Under the pieces are notes generated by a model. The model was not told the origin of the DNA and did not search any database. It saw only the letters and a program-made list of their open reading frames with translations. Positions 26,304 through 36,794 of a DNA stretch of 64,000 bases are shown here, in pieces. The DNA lies in contig NZ_CP107007.1 of NCBI RefSeq assembly GCF_025725645.1, forward strand, positions 1,674,001 to 1,738,000. Direction: 5' to 3'. Each line of letters begins with the position of its first letter. The stretch's first letter is position 1. A program made the translations under genes and the position numbers. The DNA is from Halomonas sp. GD1P12. GTDB lineage: Bacteria > Pseudomonadota > Gammaproteobacteria > Pseudomonadales > Halomonadaceae.

Positions 26304-27199
26304 GTCAAACCTGCGGCTTTGTGGCCATCGTTGGGCGGCCTAACGTAGGCAAATCGACCCTCATGAATCGTATTCTGGGGCAGAAGGTGTCCATCACCTC
26401 CCGGCGCCCGCAAACCACGCGCCATCAGGTGATGGGTATCAAGACGGTGGACGAGACCCAGTTCATCTATGTCGATACCCCGGGCATGCACATCATGTCC
26501 AAGGATCGCAACAAGGCGATCAACCGCTTCATGAACCAGGCGGCCACCCAGGCGCTTCGCGACGTCGACTGCGTGGTCTTCATCATCGATCGCACGCGCT
26601 GGACCGAGGAAGACCAGGCGGTGCTGGCGCGCCTGGAGCACGTCAAGGCGCCGGTGGTGCTGGCGGTCAACAAGGTGGATCGCCTGCAGGACAAGGCCTC
26701 GCTGCTGCCCTGGCTTAGTGAGGTCGGCGCGCGGCGCGACTTCGCCGCGGTGATTCCGATTTCCGCCAAGCACGGCACTCAGGTCGAGGCGCTGGAAGAG
26801 GAGGTCGCCAAACACCTGCCGGAAAGTATCCACTTCTTCCCGGACGACCAGATCACCGATCGTAGCCTTCGCTTCATGGCCGCTGAGCTCGTTCGCGAAA
26901 AAGTCATGCGCCAGCTCGGCGACGAGCTGCCGTACCAGATGACCGTCGAGATCGAGGAGTTCCGCGAGACCGAGCGCGTCACCCATATTAGCGCCCTGAT
27001 CCTCGTCGAGCGTCAGGGGCAAAAGGTCATTTTGATCGGCGAAAACGGCGAACGTATCAAGAGTATCGGCCGCGAGGCGCGCCTCGATATGGAGCGCACC
27101 CTCGGTACCAAGGTGATGCTGAACCTGTGGGTGAAGGTCAAGCGCGGCTGGTCCGACGATGACCGGGCGCTCAAAAGCCTGGGTTACGATCTCGATTGA
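26300..27199 (+). CDS. era: GTPase Era
   Basis: A 299-residue ribosome-assembly GTPase. G1 is [13 protein letters not shown]3 DTPGMH and G4 NKVD, with the KH domain at the C terminus ([20 protein letters not shown]). Era binds the 3' end of 16S rRNA and helps small-subunit maturation. It is coupled to rnc by a four-base overlap. Confidence 0.97.
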   Translation: MSQTCGFVAIVGRPNVGKSTLMNRILGQKVSITSRRPQTTRHQVMGIKTVDETQFIYVDTPGMHIMSKDRNKAINRFMNQAATQALRDVDCVVFIIDRTRWTEEDQAVLARLEHVKAPVVLAVNKVDRLQDKASLLPWLSEVGARRDFAAVIPISAKHGTQVEALEEEVAKHLPESIHFFPDDQITDRSLRFMAAELVREKVMRQLGDELPYQMTVEIEEFRETERVTHISALILVERQGQKVILIGENGERIKSIGREARLDMERTLGTKVMLNLWVKVKRGWSDDDRALKSLGYDLD

Positions 27200-27224
27200 G
27201 CCCACTATCTTGAGCAAAGCCACC

Positions 27225-27926
27225 ATGGCCGAGCCCGCGTTTTTGCTTCATCGGCGGCCCTATCGCGAAACCAGCGCCCTAGTCGATCTGCTAACGCTGA
27301 ACCACGGGCGCATTCGGGCGGTCGCGCACGGCGGCCAGCGCCCGGGCTCCAAATCCCGCCAGCGTTTGCAGCCATTCACGCCGTTGTTCGTGGCCTGGCG
27401 CGGCGATCATGAGTTAAAGCGTCTGACCCTGATGGAATCGCGCGGACAAACGGCGCTGCTGGTAGGGGAGGGGCTTCTTTGCGGACTCTACGCCAACGAA
27501 ATCGCCACTCGGCTGCTGCCTTTGGAACTCGCCGCCGAGGAGGTGTTCGCCTTCTATAGCGCCCTACTCGACGCGCTGCCCCAGCCAAGCGGACGGGCGC
27601 TGGCGCTTCGCCGCTTCGAGTGGGCGCTGCTCGACGCGCTCGGGGCGACGCCGCGCTTCACCACCCCGGAAGGCGACGCTCTCGACCCTCAAGGGCGCTA
27701 TCGGTTCGAGTCGCAAAGCCGCGCGTTCGTACCTTTCGAGCGTGGCATCGAAGGGCGGGCGCTGCGCATTCTCGACCAGGGCGACTGGACGCCGGACGGG
27801 CTTTCCGGGGCGCTGAAGGCGGTCATGCGCGCCGCGCTCGCGCCGCATTTGGGGTCAAAGCCTTTACGCTCGCGTGAGCTGATGGTGGATCTGGCCCGGC
27901 GCCGCGCGAGTTCGGGAGAATCCTGA
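27225..27926 (+). CDS. recO: DNA repair protein RecO
   Basis: A 233-residue protein of the RecFOR recombination pathway. The N-terminal OB-like domain shows PAFLLHRRPYRETSALVDLL and the motif GRIRAVAHGGQRPGSKSR; the helical C-terminal part includes ELMVDLARRRA. I took ATG 27225 rather than the longer reading from 27159, which lies inside era. The ribosome site is weak, so translation may be coupled to era. Confidence 0.92.
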   Translation: MAEPAFLLHRRPYRETSALVDLLTLNHGRIRAVAHGGQRPGSKSRQRLQPFTPLFVAWRGDHELKRLTLMESRGQTALLVGEGLLCGLYANEIATRLLPLELAAEEVFAFYSALLDALPQPSGRALALRRFEWALLDALGATPRFTTPEGDALDPQGRYRFESQSRAFVPFERGIEGRALRILDQGDWTPDGLSGALKAVMRAALAPHLGSKPLRSRELMVDLARRRASSGES

Positions 27927-28017
27927 CGTGTCCCATCCGGGCTCCTGACATCCTGGTTTCTCAACGTTAGCCTTTAAACCGACGCATTCATTTTTGGATC
28001 ACGCACTGGAGAGCGCC

Positions 28018-28833
28018 ATGCACCCCCCGCGGATTTTACTCGGTGTCAATATCGATCATATCGCCACGCTCAGGCAGGCCCGCGGTACGCGCTACCCGGA
28101 CCCGGTGCAGGCCGCACTGCTGGCAGAAGAAGCCGGTGCCGACGGCATCACGGTCCATCTTCGCGAAGACCGCCGCCATATCCAGCCGCGGGACGTGCGC
28201 CTTCTGGCCGAGATGCTCACCACGCGCATGAATTTGGAAATGGCGGTGACTGAAGAGATGCTGGCGCTTGCCGAAGAGCTCAAACCGGCCCACGTTTGTC
28301 TGGTGCCGGAAAAGCGTGAGGAGCTGACGACCGAAGGCGGGCTGGACGTAGTGGGCGGCTTCGATCAGATTCAGAGCGCCTGCGAGCGCCTGGCGCGGGC
28401 CGGCTGCGACGTGTCGCTGTTCATTGATCCGGAGTTCGAGCAGATCGACGCCGCGCACCGCGCCGGGGCGCCGACCATCGAGCTGCACACCGGCGCCTTC
28501 GCCGAGGCGGTCGTGGGTTCGCAAGCGGCCAAGGACGAGTACGCCCGGCTCAACGCCGCCGCAATTCATGCGGTGTCGCTGGGGCTGGTGGTCAACGCGG
28601 GCCACGGCCTTCACTACCATAATGCGGAGGCGATCGCCGCGCTTCCCGGCGTCAACGAGCTCAATATCGGTCATGCCATCATCGCCCGCGCGCTGTTCGT
28701 GGGCCTCAAGGAGGCGGTGGCGGAAATGAAGCGATTGATCATCGCCGGTCAGGAAGCGGGGTTGATGGCTGCGCTCGATGATCATGAGCACTCGCATGAT
28801 CACGATCACGCAAACGGCTGCTGCGGGCACTGA
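28018..28833 (+). CDS. pdxJ: Pyridoxine 5'-phosphate synthase with a His/Cys-rich tail
   Basis: A 271-residue TIM-barrel enzyme that makes pyridoxine 5'-phosphate from 3-amino-2-oxopropyl phosphate and 1-deoxyxylulose 5-phosphate. Family blocks are [44 protein letters not shown] and [12 protein letters not shown]. The barrel ends near residue 250. An extra tail, [18 protein letters not shown], holds six histidines and two cysteines, which is not usual for PdxJ (E. coli has 243 residues). ATG 28018 has GGAGAG upstream; a reading from 27994 adds eight residues. acpS begins three bases later. Confidence 0.95.
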   Translation: MHPPRILLGVNIDHIATLRQARGTRYPDPVQAALLAEEAGADGITVHLREDRRHIQPRDVRLLAEMLTTRMNLEMAVTEEMLALAEELKPAHVCLVPEKREELTTEGGLDVVGGFDQIQSACERLARAGCDVSLFIDPEFEQIDAAHRAGAPTIELHTGAFAEAVVGSQAAKDEYARLNAAAIHAVSLGLVVNAGHGLHYHNAEAIAALPGVNELNIGHAIIARALFVGLKEAVAEMKRLIIAGQEAGLMAALDDHEHSHDHDHANGCCGH

Positions 28834-28835
28834 GT

Positions 28836-29213
28836 GTGATCGTGGGGATTGGATCGGACATTGCGCGGGTCGCGCGCTTTGAAACCGCCATGGTGCGCCA
28901 CGGTGAACGCTTCGCCGCGCGCATCCTGGGCCCGCTTGAGCACGAGAACTGGGTGAGCCGACACCGTTCGCCGGCATTCCTGGCAAAGCGCTTCGCGGCC
29001 AAGGAGGCGTTCGTCAAGGCGCTGGGGCTTGGCCTTCGCGCGGGCATGCAGTGGCGCGATATTCAGGTGCTCAACGATGCGCTCGGCAAACCCGTTCTCG
29101 AGTTTACCGGCGAAGCCAGGCGGCTTTTCGAGCAAAGCGGTGCACAAAGCGCCCATGTGTCGATCAGCGACGAGGCGGAGTATGCGCTCGCCTTCGTCGT
29201 ACTCGAACGCTGA
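28836..29213 (+). CDS. acpS: Holo-[acyl-carrier-protein] synthase
   Basis: A 125-residue enzyme that transfers phosphopantetheine from CoA to acyl carrier protein. The signature IVGIGSDIARVARFE holds the metal-binding Asp, and FLAKRFAAKEAFVKALG is the second conserved block. The start is GTG at 28836, directly after pdxJ. It is convergent with gacS, with only eight bases between the two, and I see no terminator in that gap. Confidence 0.96.
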   Translation: MIVGIGSDIARVARFETAMVRHGERFAARILGPLEHENWVSRHRSPAFLAKRFAAKEAFVKALGLGLRAGMQWRDIQVLNDALGKPVLEFTGEARRLFEQSGAQSAHVSISDEAEYALAFVVLER

Positions 29214-29221
29214 CGGCACGA

Positions 29222-31927
29222 TCAAACGAGCATGAAGCGTTGGGCGCTCAGCGCCCGGATTTCGTCGAGCAGGGCCATCGCCTGCGCCTCGAGCGCTTTT
29301 GAGATCCGGGCCGATTCATCGACATCATGGCGGTGAAGCGCTTGTTCGAGCTCAAAAGCCGCCTCACCAAGCGCCGGGGCGCCGCAGTAACGGCAGGCGC
29401 CATTGAGCGCGTGAACCGCCTCGAGCAGCGCCTCACGATCGTTTTGCTCGAGCGCCTGCTCGATCTGCGCCTTGCTTTGCGTCAGACTGTCGATCAAAAG
29501 CAGCAGCTGGCGCTTGGCGAACGCCTCGCTTCCACCAGCTCGAGCGGCGCCCAGCGCCAAATCGAGTGCGGGCGGCGAGCTGTTCGTTTTGATCTCGCCG
29601 GCCTCCATCAGTTCATCGGCTGGCGACACCAGCGTCATGCCCAAAAAGCGTTTGATCAGTTTCTCCAGCGCGGCTTCGTCTACGGGTTTGAGTAACACAT
29701 CGTCGAAGCCCTGGGCGAGCCAGCGCTGGCGCTGGTGCTCGGGGACGTGAGCGGTGACCGCCACGATCGGGCAGCGCGCCCAGGTATCATCGATCTGGCG
29801 AAGCGCCCGGGTGGTCTCGAGCCCGTCCAGCCCCGGCATGCGAATATCCATCAACACCAGATCGAAGTGGCGCATCCGCGCATATTCGAGCGCACCGTAG
29901 CCGCTGTCGGCCAGCACCACCTCAAGGTGGTCGCTCTCCAAAAGCGCCTTGAGCAGCATACGATTCGCGGCGTTATCGTCCACGATTAGTACGCTGACCG
30001 GCCCTGTTGGTGCGAGCTCGTCTTCGACGTCGTCAGCCGGTGTGGGGCCGCCGTTAAACAGCGTCTCGAGGGCTGCTATCATCCGGCGGCGTGTGAGCGG
30101 TTTACTGATGATGTCGCCGCCAAACGGCAGCGGCCAGTCGGGCAGGTCGAGCTGCACGCCCAGCGCAAGGATCAGGGTGGGGCGCTGGGCCTGCTCGATC
30201 ACCGATTCCCAGTAATGCCGGCGTGGGGCGACGAAGTCCTGCGGGGTAAGCGCCAACATCAAAAGCGTCGTGTCATCGGTGTCGGCAAACGATACCGGGC
30301 GGGCGCCCCAATGAGCCAGCCAGTTTTCCAGCATGGCGCGGGTCGTGGGGTGAGGCTCGTGCAAACGCACCACTATCTGCTTCAAATCGAGCGGCGGGCG
30401 CGCGCTGACCGCGCCGTGGGCGCGCAGGGGGAGTGTGAACGAGAAGCGCGCGCCTTCACCCGGTGCGCTGTCGATCGAAATATCGCCGCCCATGCGAGCA
30501 ATCAGCTGGCGGCAGATGCTCAGGCCCAGGCCGCTGCCGCCGTACTCCCGCGAGTGGCTGGGAGAAGCTTGGGTAAAGGCATCGAATAGCCCGTGCTGCT
30601 GCTCGGCGCTGAGGCCGATTCCGGTATCGCTGACGCTGACGTTGAGTACGGCGTGCTGGCCCTCTTGTTGCCCCAGTTCGGCGCGCACCACGACCTCTCC
30701 TACGCTTGTGAACTTGATGGCGTTGCCGACCAGGTTATTGAGTACCTGCTGAAGTCGCATCGGGTCGCCGCAAAGCGGCGTGGGAATATCGTCGAGGAGA
30801 AGACCCAATAGATGGAGCCCCTTTCGTTGAGCCTCCGGTGCGTTCAGGCCAATGACGTCATCGATTACCATCGCCATGTCGAACGCCACCTCCTCGAGGT
30901 TGAGCTGGTCGGCCTCGATTTTCGAAAAATCGAGTACGTCGTTGACCAACCGCAGCAGGTTGTCGCAGCCGCGGTGGACCTGGCGCAGCCACTCGAGTTG
31001 GCGCTTGTCGAGTTCGGAGCGTCCGAGTAGGCGGCAAAAGCCGATAATGCCGTTGAGCGGCGTGCGGATTTCGTGGCTCATGTTGGCCAGAAACTCGGAC
31101 TTGACCGCGTTGGCCTTGACCGCGCTACGATGCGCAAGATCCAGTTTGATGCTCTGCTCCTCGACGGTTTCCATCGACTCACAAAGCTCCCGGGTGGCAA
31201 GCTCGATCTGGCGCTGCATGTCGCGCTGAAAGTGCTGGAGATGCTCGCCCACCTCGTTGATGCTTTGCCTCAGCGCGTCGAACTCGGCCGCCTCATGCTT
31301 GCCCAAACGGCGTTCATAATCGCCGTGAGCAAGGCGAAAGAGCGCCTGGTTGGCGCGTTCGAGCGGACGCGTGAGATAGCGGCTCAACGCGCGCCATAAC
31401 AGCAGCAAAACTGCCCCCAGCCCGGCGCCGCCCAGACTCAGCAGCGCCAACAACCGGTAGCGCTCCAGGGCAAGCGTACGGGTGTCGACTTCGGCTTCGA
31501 GCCAGCGGCCACTGCCGCCGGCGCCCGCCCCGTCGTTACCGTGATAGATCGACAGCGGGACCTGCAAGCGCCAGATGTTTCGGTCTTCGATGAGAGTGGT
31601 GCTGCGGGGCACGCTGAGCCGCTGAGCCGCCAGAAGCGGGCGACCCAATGCCAACACCCGGTTGCCCTGCTCGTCGAACAGCGTCAGCGCCCGCAGAGCG
31701 TTGTACTCCATGAGCTGGCGCGCCAGGCGCTCCACGCGCAACTCGTCGCCCTCACCCAGGGCGTCGTTGAGCCCTGGCGCCAGCGCTTCACTGGCGCCGA
31801 CCAGTCGCTCGGTAAAAAGTCGCTGCTGGGTACCGGCGTTGTGCAGAAGTAGTAGCGCGGCCATGGCGGCGTAAATGACAAGCGGAATGCCTACCAGGGC
31901 CAGCAGCGTACGCGTATTCAGGGACAT
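29222..31927 (-). CDS. gacS: Hybrid sensor histidine kinase GacS/BarA
   Basis: A 901-residue tripartite kinase. A membrane helix near the N terminus (LLALVGIPLVIYAAMAALLL), a periplasmic sensor to about residue 157 and a second helix are followed by HAMP (RALSRYLTRPLERANQAL). Then come the HisKA domain with His285 in NMSHEIRTPLNGI, the ATPase domain (DTGIGLS and GGSGLGLSICRQLI), a degenerate receiver-like stretch, a full receiver (VLIVDDNAANRM, LMDIRMPGLDGL) and a C-terminal Hpt domain with His839 in VHALNGACRYCG. The partner is GacA/UvrY, not seen here. Its place next to cysM, rlmD, relA and mazG matches Pseudomonas gacS. Confidence 0.95.
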   Translation of the reverse strand: MSLNTRTLLALVGIPLVIYAAMAALLLLHNAGTQQRLFTERLVGASEALAPGLNDALGEGDELRVERLARQLMEYNALRALTLFDEQGNRVLALGRPLLAAQRLSVPRSTTLIEDRNIWRLQVPLSIYHGNDGAGAGGSGRWLEAEVDTRTLALERYRLLALLSLGGAGLGAVLLLLWRALSRYLTRPLERANQALFRLAHGDYERRLGKHEAAEFDALRQSINEVGEHLQHFQRDMQRQIELATRELCESMETVEEQSIKLDLAHRSAVKANAVKSEFLANMSHEIRTPLNGIIGFCRLLGRSELDKRQLEWLRQVHRGCDNLLRLVNDVLDFSKIEADQLNLEEVAFDMAMVIDDVIGLNAPEAQRKGLHLLGLLLDDIPTPLCGDPMRLQQVLNNLVGNAIKFTSVGEVVVRAELGQQEGQHAVLNVSVSDTGIGLSAEQQHGLFDAFTQASPSHSREYGGSGLGLSICRQLIARMGGDISIDSAPGEGARFSFTLPLRAHGAVSARPPLDLKQIVVRLHEPHPTTRAMLENWLAHWGARPVSFADTDDTTLLMLALTPQDFVAPRRHYWESVIEQAQRPTLILALGVQLDLPDWPLPFGGDIISKPLTRRRMIAALETLFNGGPTPADDVEDELAPTGPVSVLIVDDNAANRMLLKALLESDHLEVVLADSGYGALEYARMRHFDLVLMDIRMPGLDGLETTRALRQIDDTWARCPIVAVTAHVPEHQRQRWLAQGFDDVLLKPVDEAALEKLIKRFLGMTLVSPADELMEAGEIKTNSSPPALDLALGAARAGGSEAFAKRQLLLLIDSLTQSKAQIEQALEQNDREALLEAVHALNGACRYCGAPALGEAAFELEQALHRHDVDESARISKALEAQAMALLDEIRALSAQRFMLV

Positions 31928-32017
31928 GAATGAAACTCATTGATTCCGTGGGTTACCTGTCCAGTCACAGGCAGCCTCGATATAATGCAACACAACGGTG
32001 ACGATAAGGAATGGACG

Positions 32018-32914
32018 ATGGACTATCCCACGCTTGAAGATGTGATCGGTAATACGCCGCTGGTGCGGTTGAAGCGCATCAGCGCCGGGCGTAACAATAC
32101 GCTGCTGGCCAAGCTCGAAGGTAACAACCCGGCGGGCTCGGTGAAGGACCGCCCGGCGCTGTCGATGCTGGCCGAGGCAGAGGCGCGCGGTGAGATCACG
32201 CCAGGTGACACCCTCGTGGAAGCCACCTCGGGCAATACCGGTATTGCGCTGGCCATGGCCGCCGCGATCAAGGGGTACAACATGGTGCTGGTGATGCCGG
32301 AAAACGCCTCCAGCGAGCGCAAGCAGGCCATGGCCGCCTTTGGCGCCACGCTGATCTCGGCAAGCCAACAGGGCGGCATGGAAGAAGCGCGTGACATCGC
32401 CGATGAGATGATCGCAAGCGGCAAGGGCAAGCCCCTGAACCAGTTCGCCAACCCGGACAATCCGCTGGCGCACTATCGCACCACCGGTCCGGAGCTTTGG
32501 CGTCAGACCGGCGGCGAGATCACCCACTTCGTCAGCTCCATGGGCACGACAGGGACCATCATGGGCGTGTCGCGCTATCTGAAAGAGCAAAACAGCGCGA
32601 TCGAGATCGTCGGCCTACAGCCGGCGGATGGCGCGAGCATTCCCGGTATTCGTCGCTGGCCAGAAGTGTACCTGCCGGCCATCTTCGAAGCCCCGCGGGT
32701 GGATACGGTGCTCGATATCGGCCAAAAAGAGGCCGAAAGCCACATGCGAAGGCTCGCCCGTGAAGAGGGTATTTTTGCCGGCGTTTCCTCCGGCGGGAGC
32801 CTGGCGGGCGCACTACGGATTGCCGAGCAGGTGGAAAATGCGGTGATCGTTTTCATCGTCTGCGACCGTGGCGACCGCTACCTCTCGACCAATTTGTTCG
32901 ATACGGCTTCGTAG
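32018..32914 (+). CDS. cysM: Cysteine synthase B
   Basis: A 298-residue PLP enzyme that makes cysteine from O-acetylserine and sulfide or thiosulfate. The PLP lysine lies in NNPAGSVKDRPAL, and the substrate loop is TSGNTGIALAMAA. The phosphate-binding glycines are SMGTTGTIMG. The start ATG 32018 (MDYPTLEDVIGNTPLVRLKR) has AAGGAA upstream and matches the family; a longer reading begins at 31940. It is divergent from gacS. Confidence 0.95.
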   Translation: MDYPTLEDVIGNTPLVRLKRISAGRNNTLLAKLEGNNPAGSVKDRPALSMLAEAEARGEITPGDTLVEATSGNTGIALAMAAAIKGYNMVLVMPENASSERKQAMAAFGATLISASQQGGMEEARDIADEMIASGKGKPLNQFANPDNPLAHYRTTGPELWRQTGGEITHFVSSMGTTGTIMGVSRYLKEQNSAIEIVGLQPADGASIPGIRRWPEVYLPAIFEAPRVDTVLDIGQKEAESHMRRLAREEGIFAGVSSGGSLAGALRIAEQVENAVIVFIVCDRGDRYLSTNLFDTAS

Positions 32915-33033
32915 GCCGGCTCATCTAACGATGTGCGCATGGCCAAAAGCTCTAACAGGCGCCGATTTTTTTGAAACATGATGATTGGAATACACAATGC
33001 TCTGGATAGACCACACGGTGCTGGATCGTTTTT

Positions 33034-34452
33034 ATGCTGGGTAAAAAGCGGCCGTCGCGCCCCAAATCCGGGCATTCGGGGCTTGCCCGTACGCCTGCCG
33101 CGGCGCCGATAAAAGGGGCCGATGGCACTGCCTTGACCATCGACCGGCTCGCCCACGACGGGCGCGGTATCGCCCATGACGCGGAGGGCAAAACCGTGTT
33201 CGTCGAACAGGCGCTGCCCGGTGAAACCGTCGAGGCGGCGGTGCATACCCAGAGAAAGCGCTTCGACGAGGCTCATATCAAGGCGCTTTTGACGCGCTCG
33301 GAGAATCGGGTCACGCCGCCGTGCCCCTATTTCGAGCGCTGCGGCGGCTGCGATTTGCAGCACCTGGCGCTACCGGCCCAGCGCGAGCACAAGCGCCAGG
33401 TGGTCAAGGAGCTCTTCGCGCGTCAGGGCATGACGCTATCTGAAATTACGCCGCTTGACGGCGACACCGAACACTACCGCCGTCGCGCTCGCCTCGGCGT
33501 GCGCGTGGATGGCCAGGAGAACGTGCTGCTGGGCTTTCGCGCAGCGGGTAGCCACCGCCTGGTGAATATCGCGCACTGCCACGTGCTGGTGCCCGAACTC
33601 TCGTCGCTGATCGCCCCGCTCAAGGGGCTGCTCGATACCTTGAGCGCCCCGCGTCAGGTAGGGCATCTCGAGCTGATCAAACCAGCCGGGGCGCCGGTAG
33701 TGCTGGTGCGCCAGCTCAAGGCCAACGCTCAGGACGCCGCCGCCTGGCGCGCCTTTGCGTTTGAGCAGGGCGTTAGCGTAGGCGCCTTCGTCGGGCGTGA
33801 GAACGCGACACTCGAGTGGTACGGCGAGGCGCCGGCGCTCGAGGATGAGCTGTACCTTGACCCGGATGGTGTCGAGCAAGAGCCACCGCTCAACGTGACC
33901 CTGGGCTTCGAGCCGGGAGACTTTCTTCAAGTCAATCAGCAGGTCAACCAGCGTATGGTGAATCAGGTGTTGGAGTGGCTGACACCGACGCTTGCATCCT
34001 CGCCGGCGCCACGCGTACTTGATCTCTTCGCCGGGATCGGTAACTTCAGTGTGCCACTGGCGCTCAAGGGCGCGAACGTGCGCGCCGTGGAAGGCAGCCA
34101 AACCATGGTCGCGCGGATCGAGCAAAACGCCGCGCGCCACGGGCTCGATATCGCCGCCCGGCAGGCGGACTTGAGTCGTGAGGCGAGCGTAGCGGCGCTG
34201 TTCGAAGACGATCAAGGCGTCGATGCGGTCGTGCTCGACCCGCCGCGCGACGGCGCCGAGGCCATTTGCCGGGCGCTTGGCCGCTACCGCGTGCCCCGCG
34301 TGGTCTATATCTCCTGCGACCCTGCAACGCTTGCGCGCGATGCGGCGCATCTTTTAAGCCAGGGCTACCGCGAGGCGGCAGTGGCCGTGGCGGACATGTT
34401 CGTACATACCGCACACGTCGAAACGATGGTGCTGTTCGAATACCGAGGTTAG
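33034..34452 (+). CDS. rlmD: 23S rRNA (uracil-1939-C5)-methyltransferase
   Basis: A 472-residue RNA methyltransferase. A TRAM domain lies at about residues 30-88 (LTIDRLAHDGRGIAHDAEGK), followed by the 4Fe-4S cysteine set CPYFERCGGCDLQH. The SAM-binding region is VLDLFAGIGNFSVPLA, and the catalytic Cys lies in VVYISCDPATLARD. It methylates U1939 of 23S rRNA. It sits between cysM and relA as in Pseudomonas. Confidence 0.96.
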   Translation: MLGKKRPSRPKSGHSGLARTPAAAPIKGADGTALTIDRLAHDGRGIAHDAEGKTVFVEQALPGETVEAAVHTQRKRFDEAHIKALLTRSENRVTPPCPYFERCGGCDLQHLALPAQREHKRQVVKELFARQGMTLSEITPLDGDTEHYRRRARLGVRVDGQENVLLGFRAAGSHRLVNIAHCHVLVPELSSLIAPLKGLLDTLSAPRQVGHLELIKPAGAPVVLVRQLKANAQDAAAWRAFAFEQGVSVGAFVGRENATLEWYGEAPALEDELYLDPDGVEQEPPLNVTLGFEPGDFLQVNQQVNQRMVNQVLEWLTPTLASSPAPRVLDLFAGIGNFSVPLALKGANVRAVEGSQTMVARIEQNAARHGLDIAARQADLSREASVAALFEDDQGVDAVVLDPPRDGAEAICRALGRYRVPRVVYISCDPATLARDAAHLLSQGYREAAVAVADMFVHTAHVETMVLFEYRG

Positions 34453-34517
34453 ACCCTCATTTGGCGCTACACTTACAGCGGGATAAGCGCCGTTAGTTTA
34501 AAGGACGAGTCATTGCC

Positions 34518-36794
34518 ATGGTGAAAGTGCGTGAAGACCAGCCGCTAACCCAGACCGGCCGGGTGGATGTAGAGCAGTGGTTGACGCGCCTGAAAGAGAG
34601 CGTTCGCCTACCCGAACCCGAGCGGCTGATCGAAGCCTGCGAGCTGGCCGAAATGCTCGAGCGCCAGGCACCCAAGACCCATCGCGTATGGCTGTCGCCG
34701 GGCATGAGCTTTCGCATGGGGCTCGAAATGGCGGACATCCTCGCCGATCTCAAGCTCGATCAGGCTGCGCTCGAGGCAGCGGTGCTCTACCGCTCGGTGC
34801 GCGAAGGACTGATCAGCCTGGAGGGCATCACCAAGCGTTTTGGCGAAGAGGTATCCAACCTCATCGACGGCGTGCTGCAGATGGCGGCCATCAGCTACCC
34901 GCTGACCTCGAATCACGCCATGGCCCAGCACAATCAGCAGGAAAACCTGCGCAAGATGCTGGTCAACATGGTCAGCGACGTGCGCGTGGCGCTGATCAAG
35001 ATCGCCGAGCGCACCTGCGCGCTACGCCAGGTCAAGGACGCCCCGCGCGAGAAGTGCCTGCAGGTCGCCCGCGAGGTCGCCGATATCTATGCGCCGCTGG
35101 CACACCGCTTGGGCATCGGCCAGATCAAATGGGAGCTCGAGGATCTCTCTTTTCGCTACCTGCACGAGCAGGACTACAAGACCATCGCCAAACTGCTGGC
35201 GGAGAAACGTCTCGACCGCGACCGCTACATTCAGGACGTGGTGAGCACGCTCGAAACGTTGATGCGCGCCCAGAACATCAATGAGTTCGATGTCAAAGGG
35301 CGGGCCAAGCACATCTACTCGATCTGGCGCAAAATGAAGCGCAAGCGGATCGATTTTTCTCAGGTACACGACGTGCGCGCGGTGCGCATTCTGGTGCCCG
35401 CGGTCACCGACTGCTACACGGTGCTGGGGATCGTGCATTCACGCTGGCACCACGTACCCAATGAATTCGACGACTACATCGCCAACCCGAAGAAAAACGG
35501 CTATCAGTCGCTTCACACCGCCGTCATGGGGCCGGAAAACAAGGTGCTCGAAATCCAGATTCGCACCTTCTCCATGCACGATGAAGCCGAGCTAGGCGTC
35601 TGCGCCCACTGGCGCTACAAGGGCCACGACACCAACGCCAAAAGCCGCAGCTACGAAGAGAAGATCGCCTGGCTCAGGCAGGTACTCGAGTGGCAGGATG
35701 AGGTCGGCGGCTACGGTGACCTGCGTGAAGGGCTTGCAAGCGACGTCGCCCCGGATCGGATCTATGTCTTCACCCCGGACGGCCACGTGATCGATCTGCC
35801 GCGCATCGCCACGCCCATCGACTTCGCTTATCGGGTGCATACCGAAATCGGCCATCGCTGCCGCGGCGCCAAAATCAACGGGCGCATCGTGCCGCTCAAC
35901 TACAAGCTGAAAACCGGCCAGCAGGTCGAAATTCTGACCGCGACCAAGGGCGGGCCGAGCCGCGATTGGCTCAATCCCAGTCTGGGCTACGTGCGCACCT
36001 CCCGCGCGCGGGCCAAAATTCAAGCCTGGTTCAAGCATCAGGCACGGGACCAGAACCTCGAAGAGGGTCGGGCGCTGTTCGAGCGTGAGATGAAGCGCCT
36101 GGACGTCGACGGCCTCGATATGCAAAAGCTCGCCGAAGCGGTCAACTACCAGAGCGCCGATGACATGTACGCCGCCCTCGGGGCGGGGGATCTGCGCATC
36201 GGCCAGGTGCTTCATCAGGCCCAGCAGCTCTTTGGCGAAAGCGACGACCAGGAAAAACTCGCGCGGCTGTTGGCCAAACCGCGCCGCCAGCAGAGTAAGG
36301 CGCCTCAGGGCGATATCACCGTACTGGGCGTTGGCAACCTGAAAACCAACATGGCGAACTGCTGCAACCCGGTACCTGGCGAGCCGATCATCGGCTTCAT
36401 CACCCAGGGGCGCGGCGTGACGATTCATCGTCAGGAGTGCCCGAACGTATTGCAGCACCGCCTCGACGAGCCGCAGCGCATCATCGAGGTGGAGTGGGGC
36501 GAGCGCGCCCACACGCGCTACCCGGTGGCTATCGAAATTCAGGCCTGGGACCGCTCGGGCCTTCTGCGCGACGTGACTGGGCTTTTGGGCAACGAAAAGG
36601 TCAACGTATTGGCAGTGAACACCCTGACCGACACCGATGAAAGCATCGCAAGGCTTCGTATCACCCTGGAAGTTGATGGGCTCGAAACCCTGGGGCGGCT
36701 TTTCTCGCGTATTCAGCAGCTGCCCAACGTCACCGAAGTGCGAAGGCTGCGCGACGCCGACCCGGAAAAAAACGCGCGCAAGGGGAGTCACTGA
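34518..36794 (+). CDS. relA: (p)ppGpp synthetase RelA
   Basis: A 758-residue stringent-response enzyme activated on stalled ribosomes. The hydrolase-like N-terminal domain lacks the HD pair (it reads AAVLYRSVREG), so it should be synthesis-only. The synthetase domain shows the RelA-type EFDDYIANPKKNGYQSLHTA. TGS (RIYVFTPDGHVIDLPRIATP), a zinc-finger-type segment (MANCCNPVPGEP, HRQECPN) and a C-terminal ACT domain follow. It overlaps mazG by one base at the stop/start (TGATG). Confidence 0.96.
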   Translation: MVKVREDQPLTQTGRVDVEQWLTRLKESVRLPEPERLIEACELAEMLERQAPKTHRVWLSPGMSFRMGLEMADILADLKLDQAALEAAVLYRSVREGLISLEGITKRFGEEVSNLIDGVLQMAAISYPLTSNHAMAQHNQQENLRKMLVNMVSDVRVALIKIAERTCALRQVKDAPREKCLQVAREVADIYAPLAHRLGIGQIKWELEDLSFRYLHEQDYKTIAKLLAEKRLDRDRYIQDVVSTLETLMRAQNINEFDVKGRAKHIYSIWRKMKRKRIDFSQVHDVRAVRILVPAVTDCYTVLGIVHSRWHHVPNEFDDYIANPKKNGYQSLHTAVMGPENKVLEIQIRTFSMHDEAELGVCAHWRYKGHDTNAKSRSYEEKIAWLRQVLEWQDEVGGYGDLREGLASDVAPDRIYVFTPDGHVIDLPRIATPIDFAYRVHTEIGHRCRGAKINGRIVPLNYKLKTGQQVEILTATKGGPSRDWLNPSLGYVRTSRARAKIQAWFKHQARDQNLEEGRALFEREMKRLDVDGLDMQKLAEAVNYQSADDMYAALGAGDLRIGQVLHQAQQLFGESDDQEKLARLLAKPRRQQSKAPQGDITVLGVGNLKTNMANCCNPVPGEPIIGFITQGRGVTIHRQECPNVLQHRLDEPQRIIEVEWGERAHTRYPVAIEIQAWDRSGLLRDVTGLLGNEKVNVLAVNTLTDTDESIARLRITLEVDGLETLGRLFSRIQQLPNVTEVRRLRDADPEKNARKGSH

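Noticed and set aside
35592..36791. Minus-strand open reading of 399 codons
   Set aside because: It is antisense to relA, with no ribosome site or recognisable domain.
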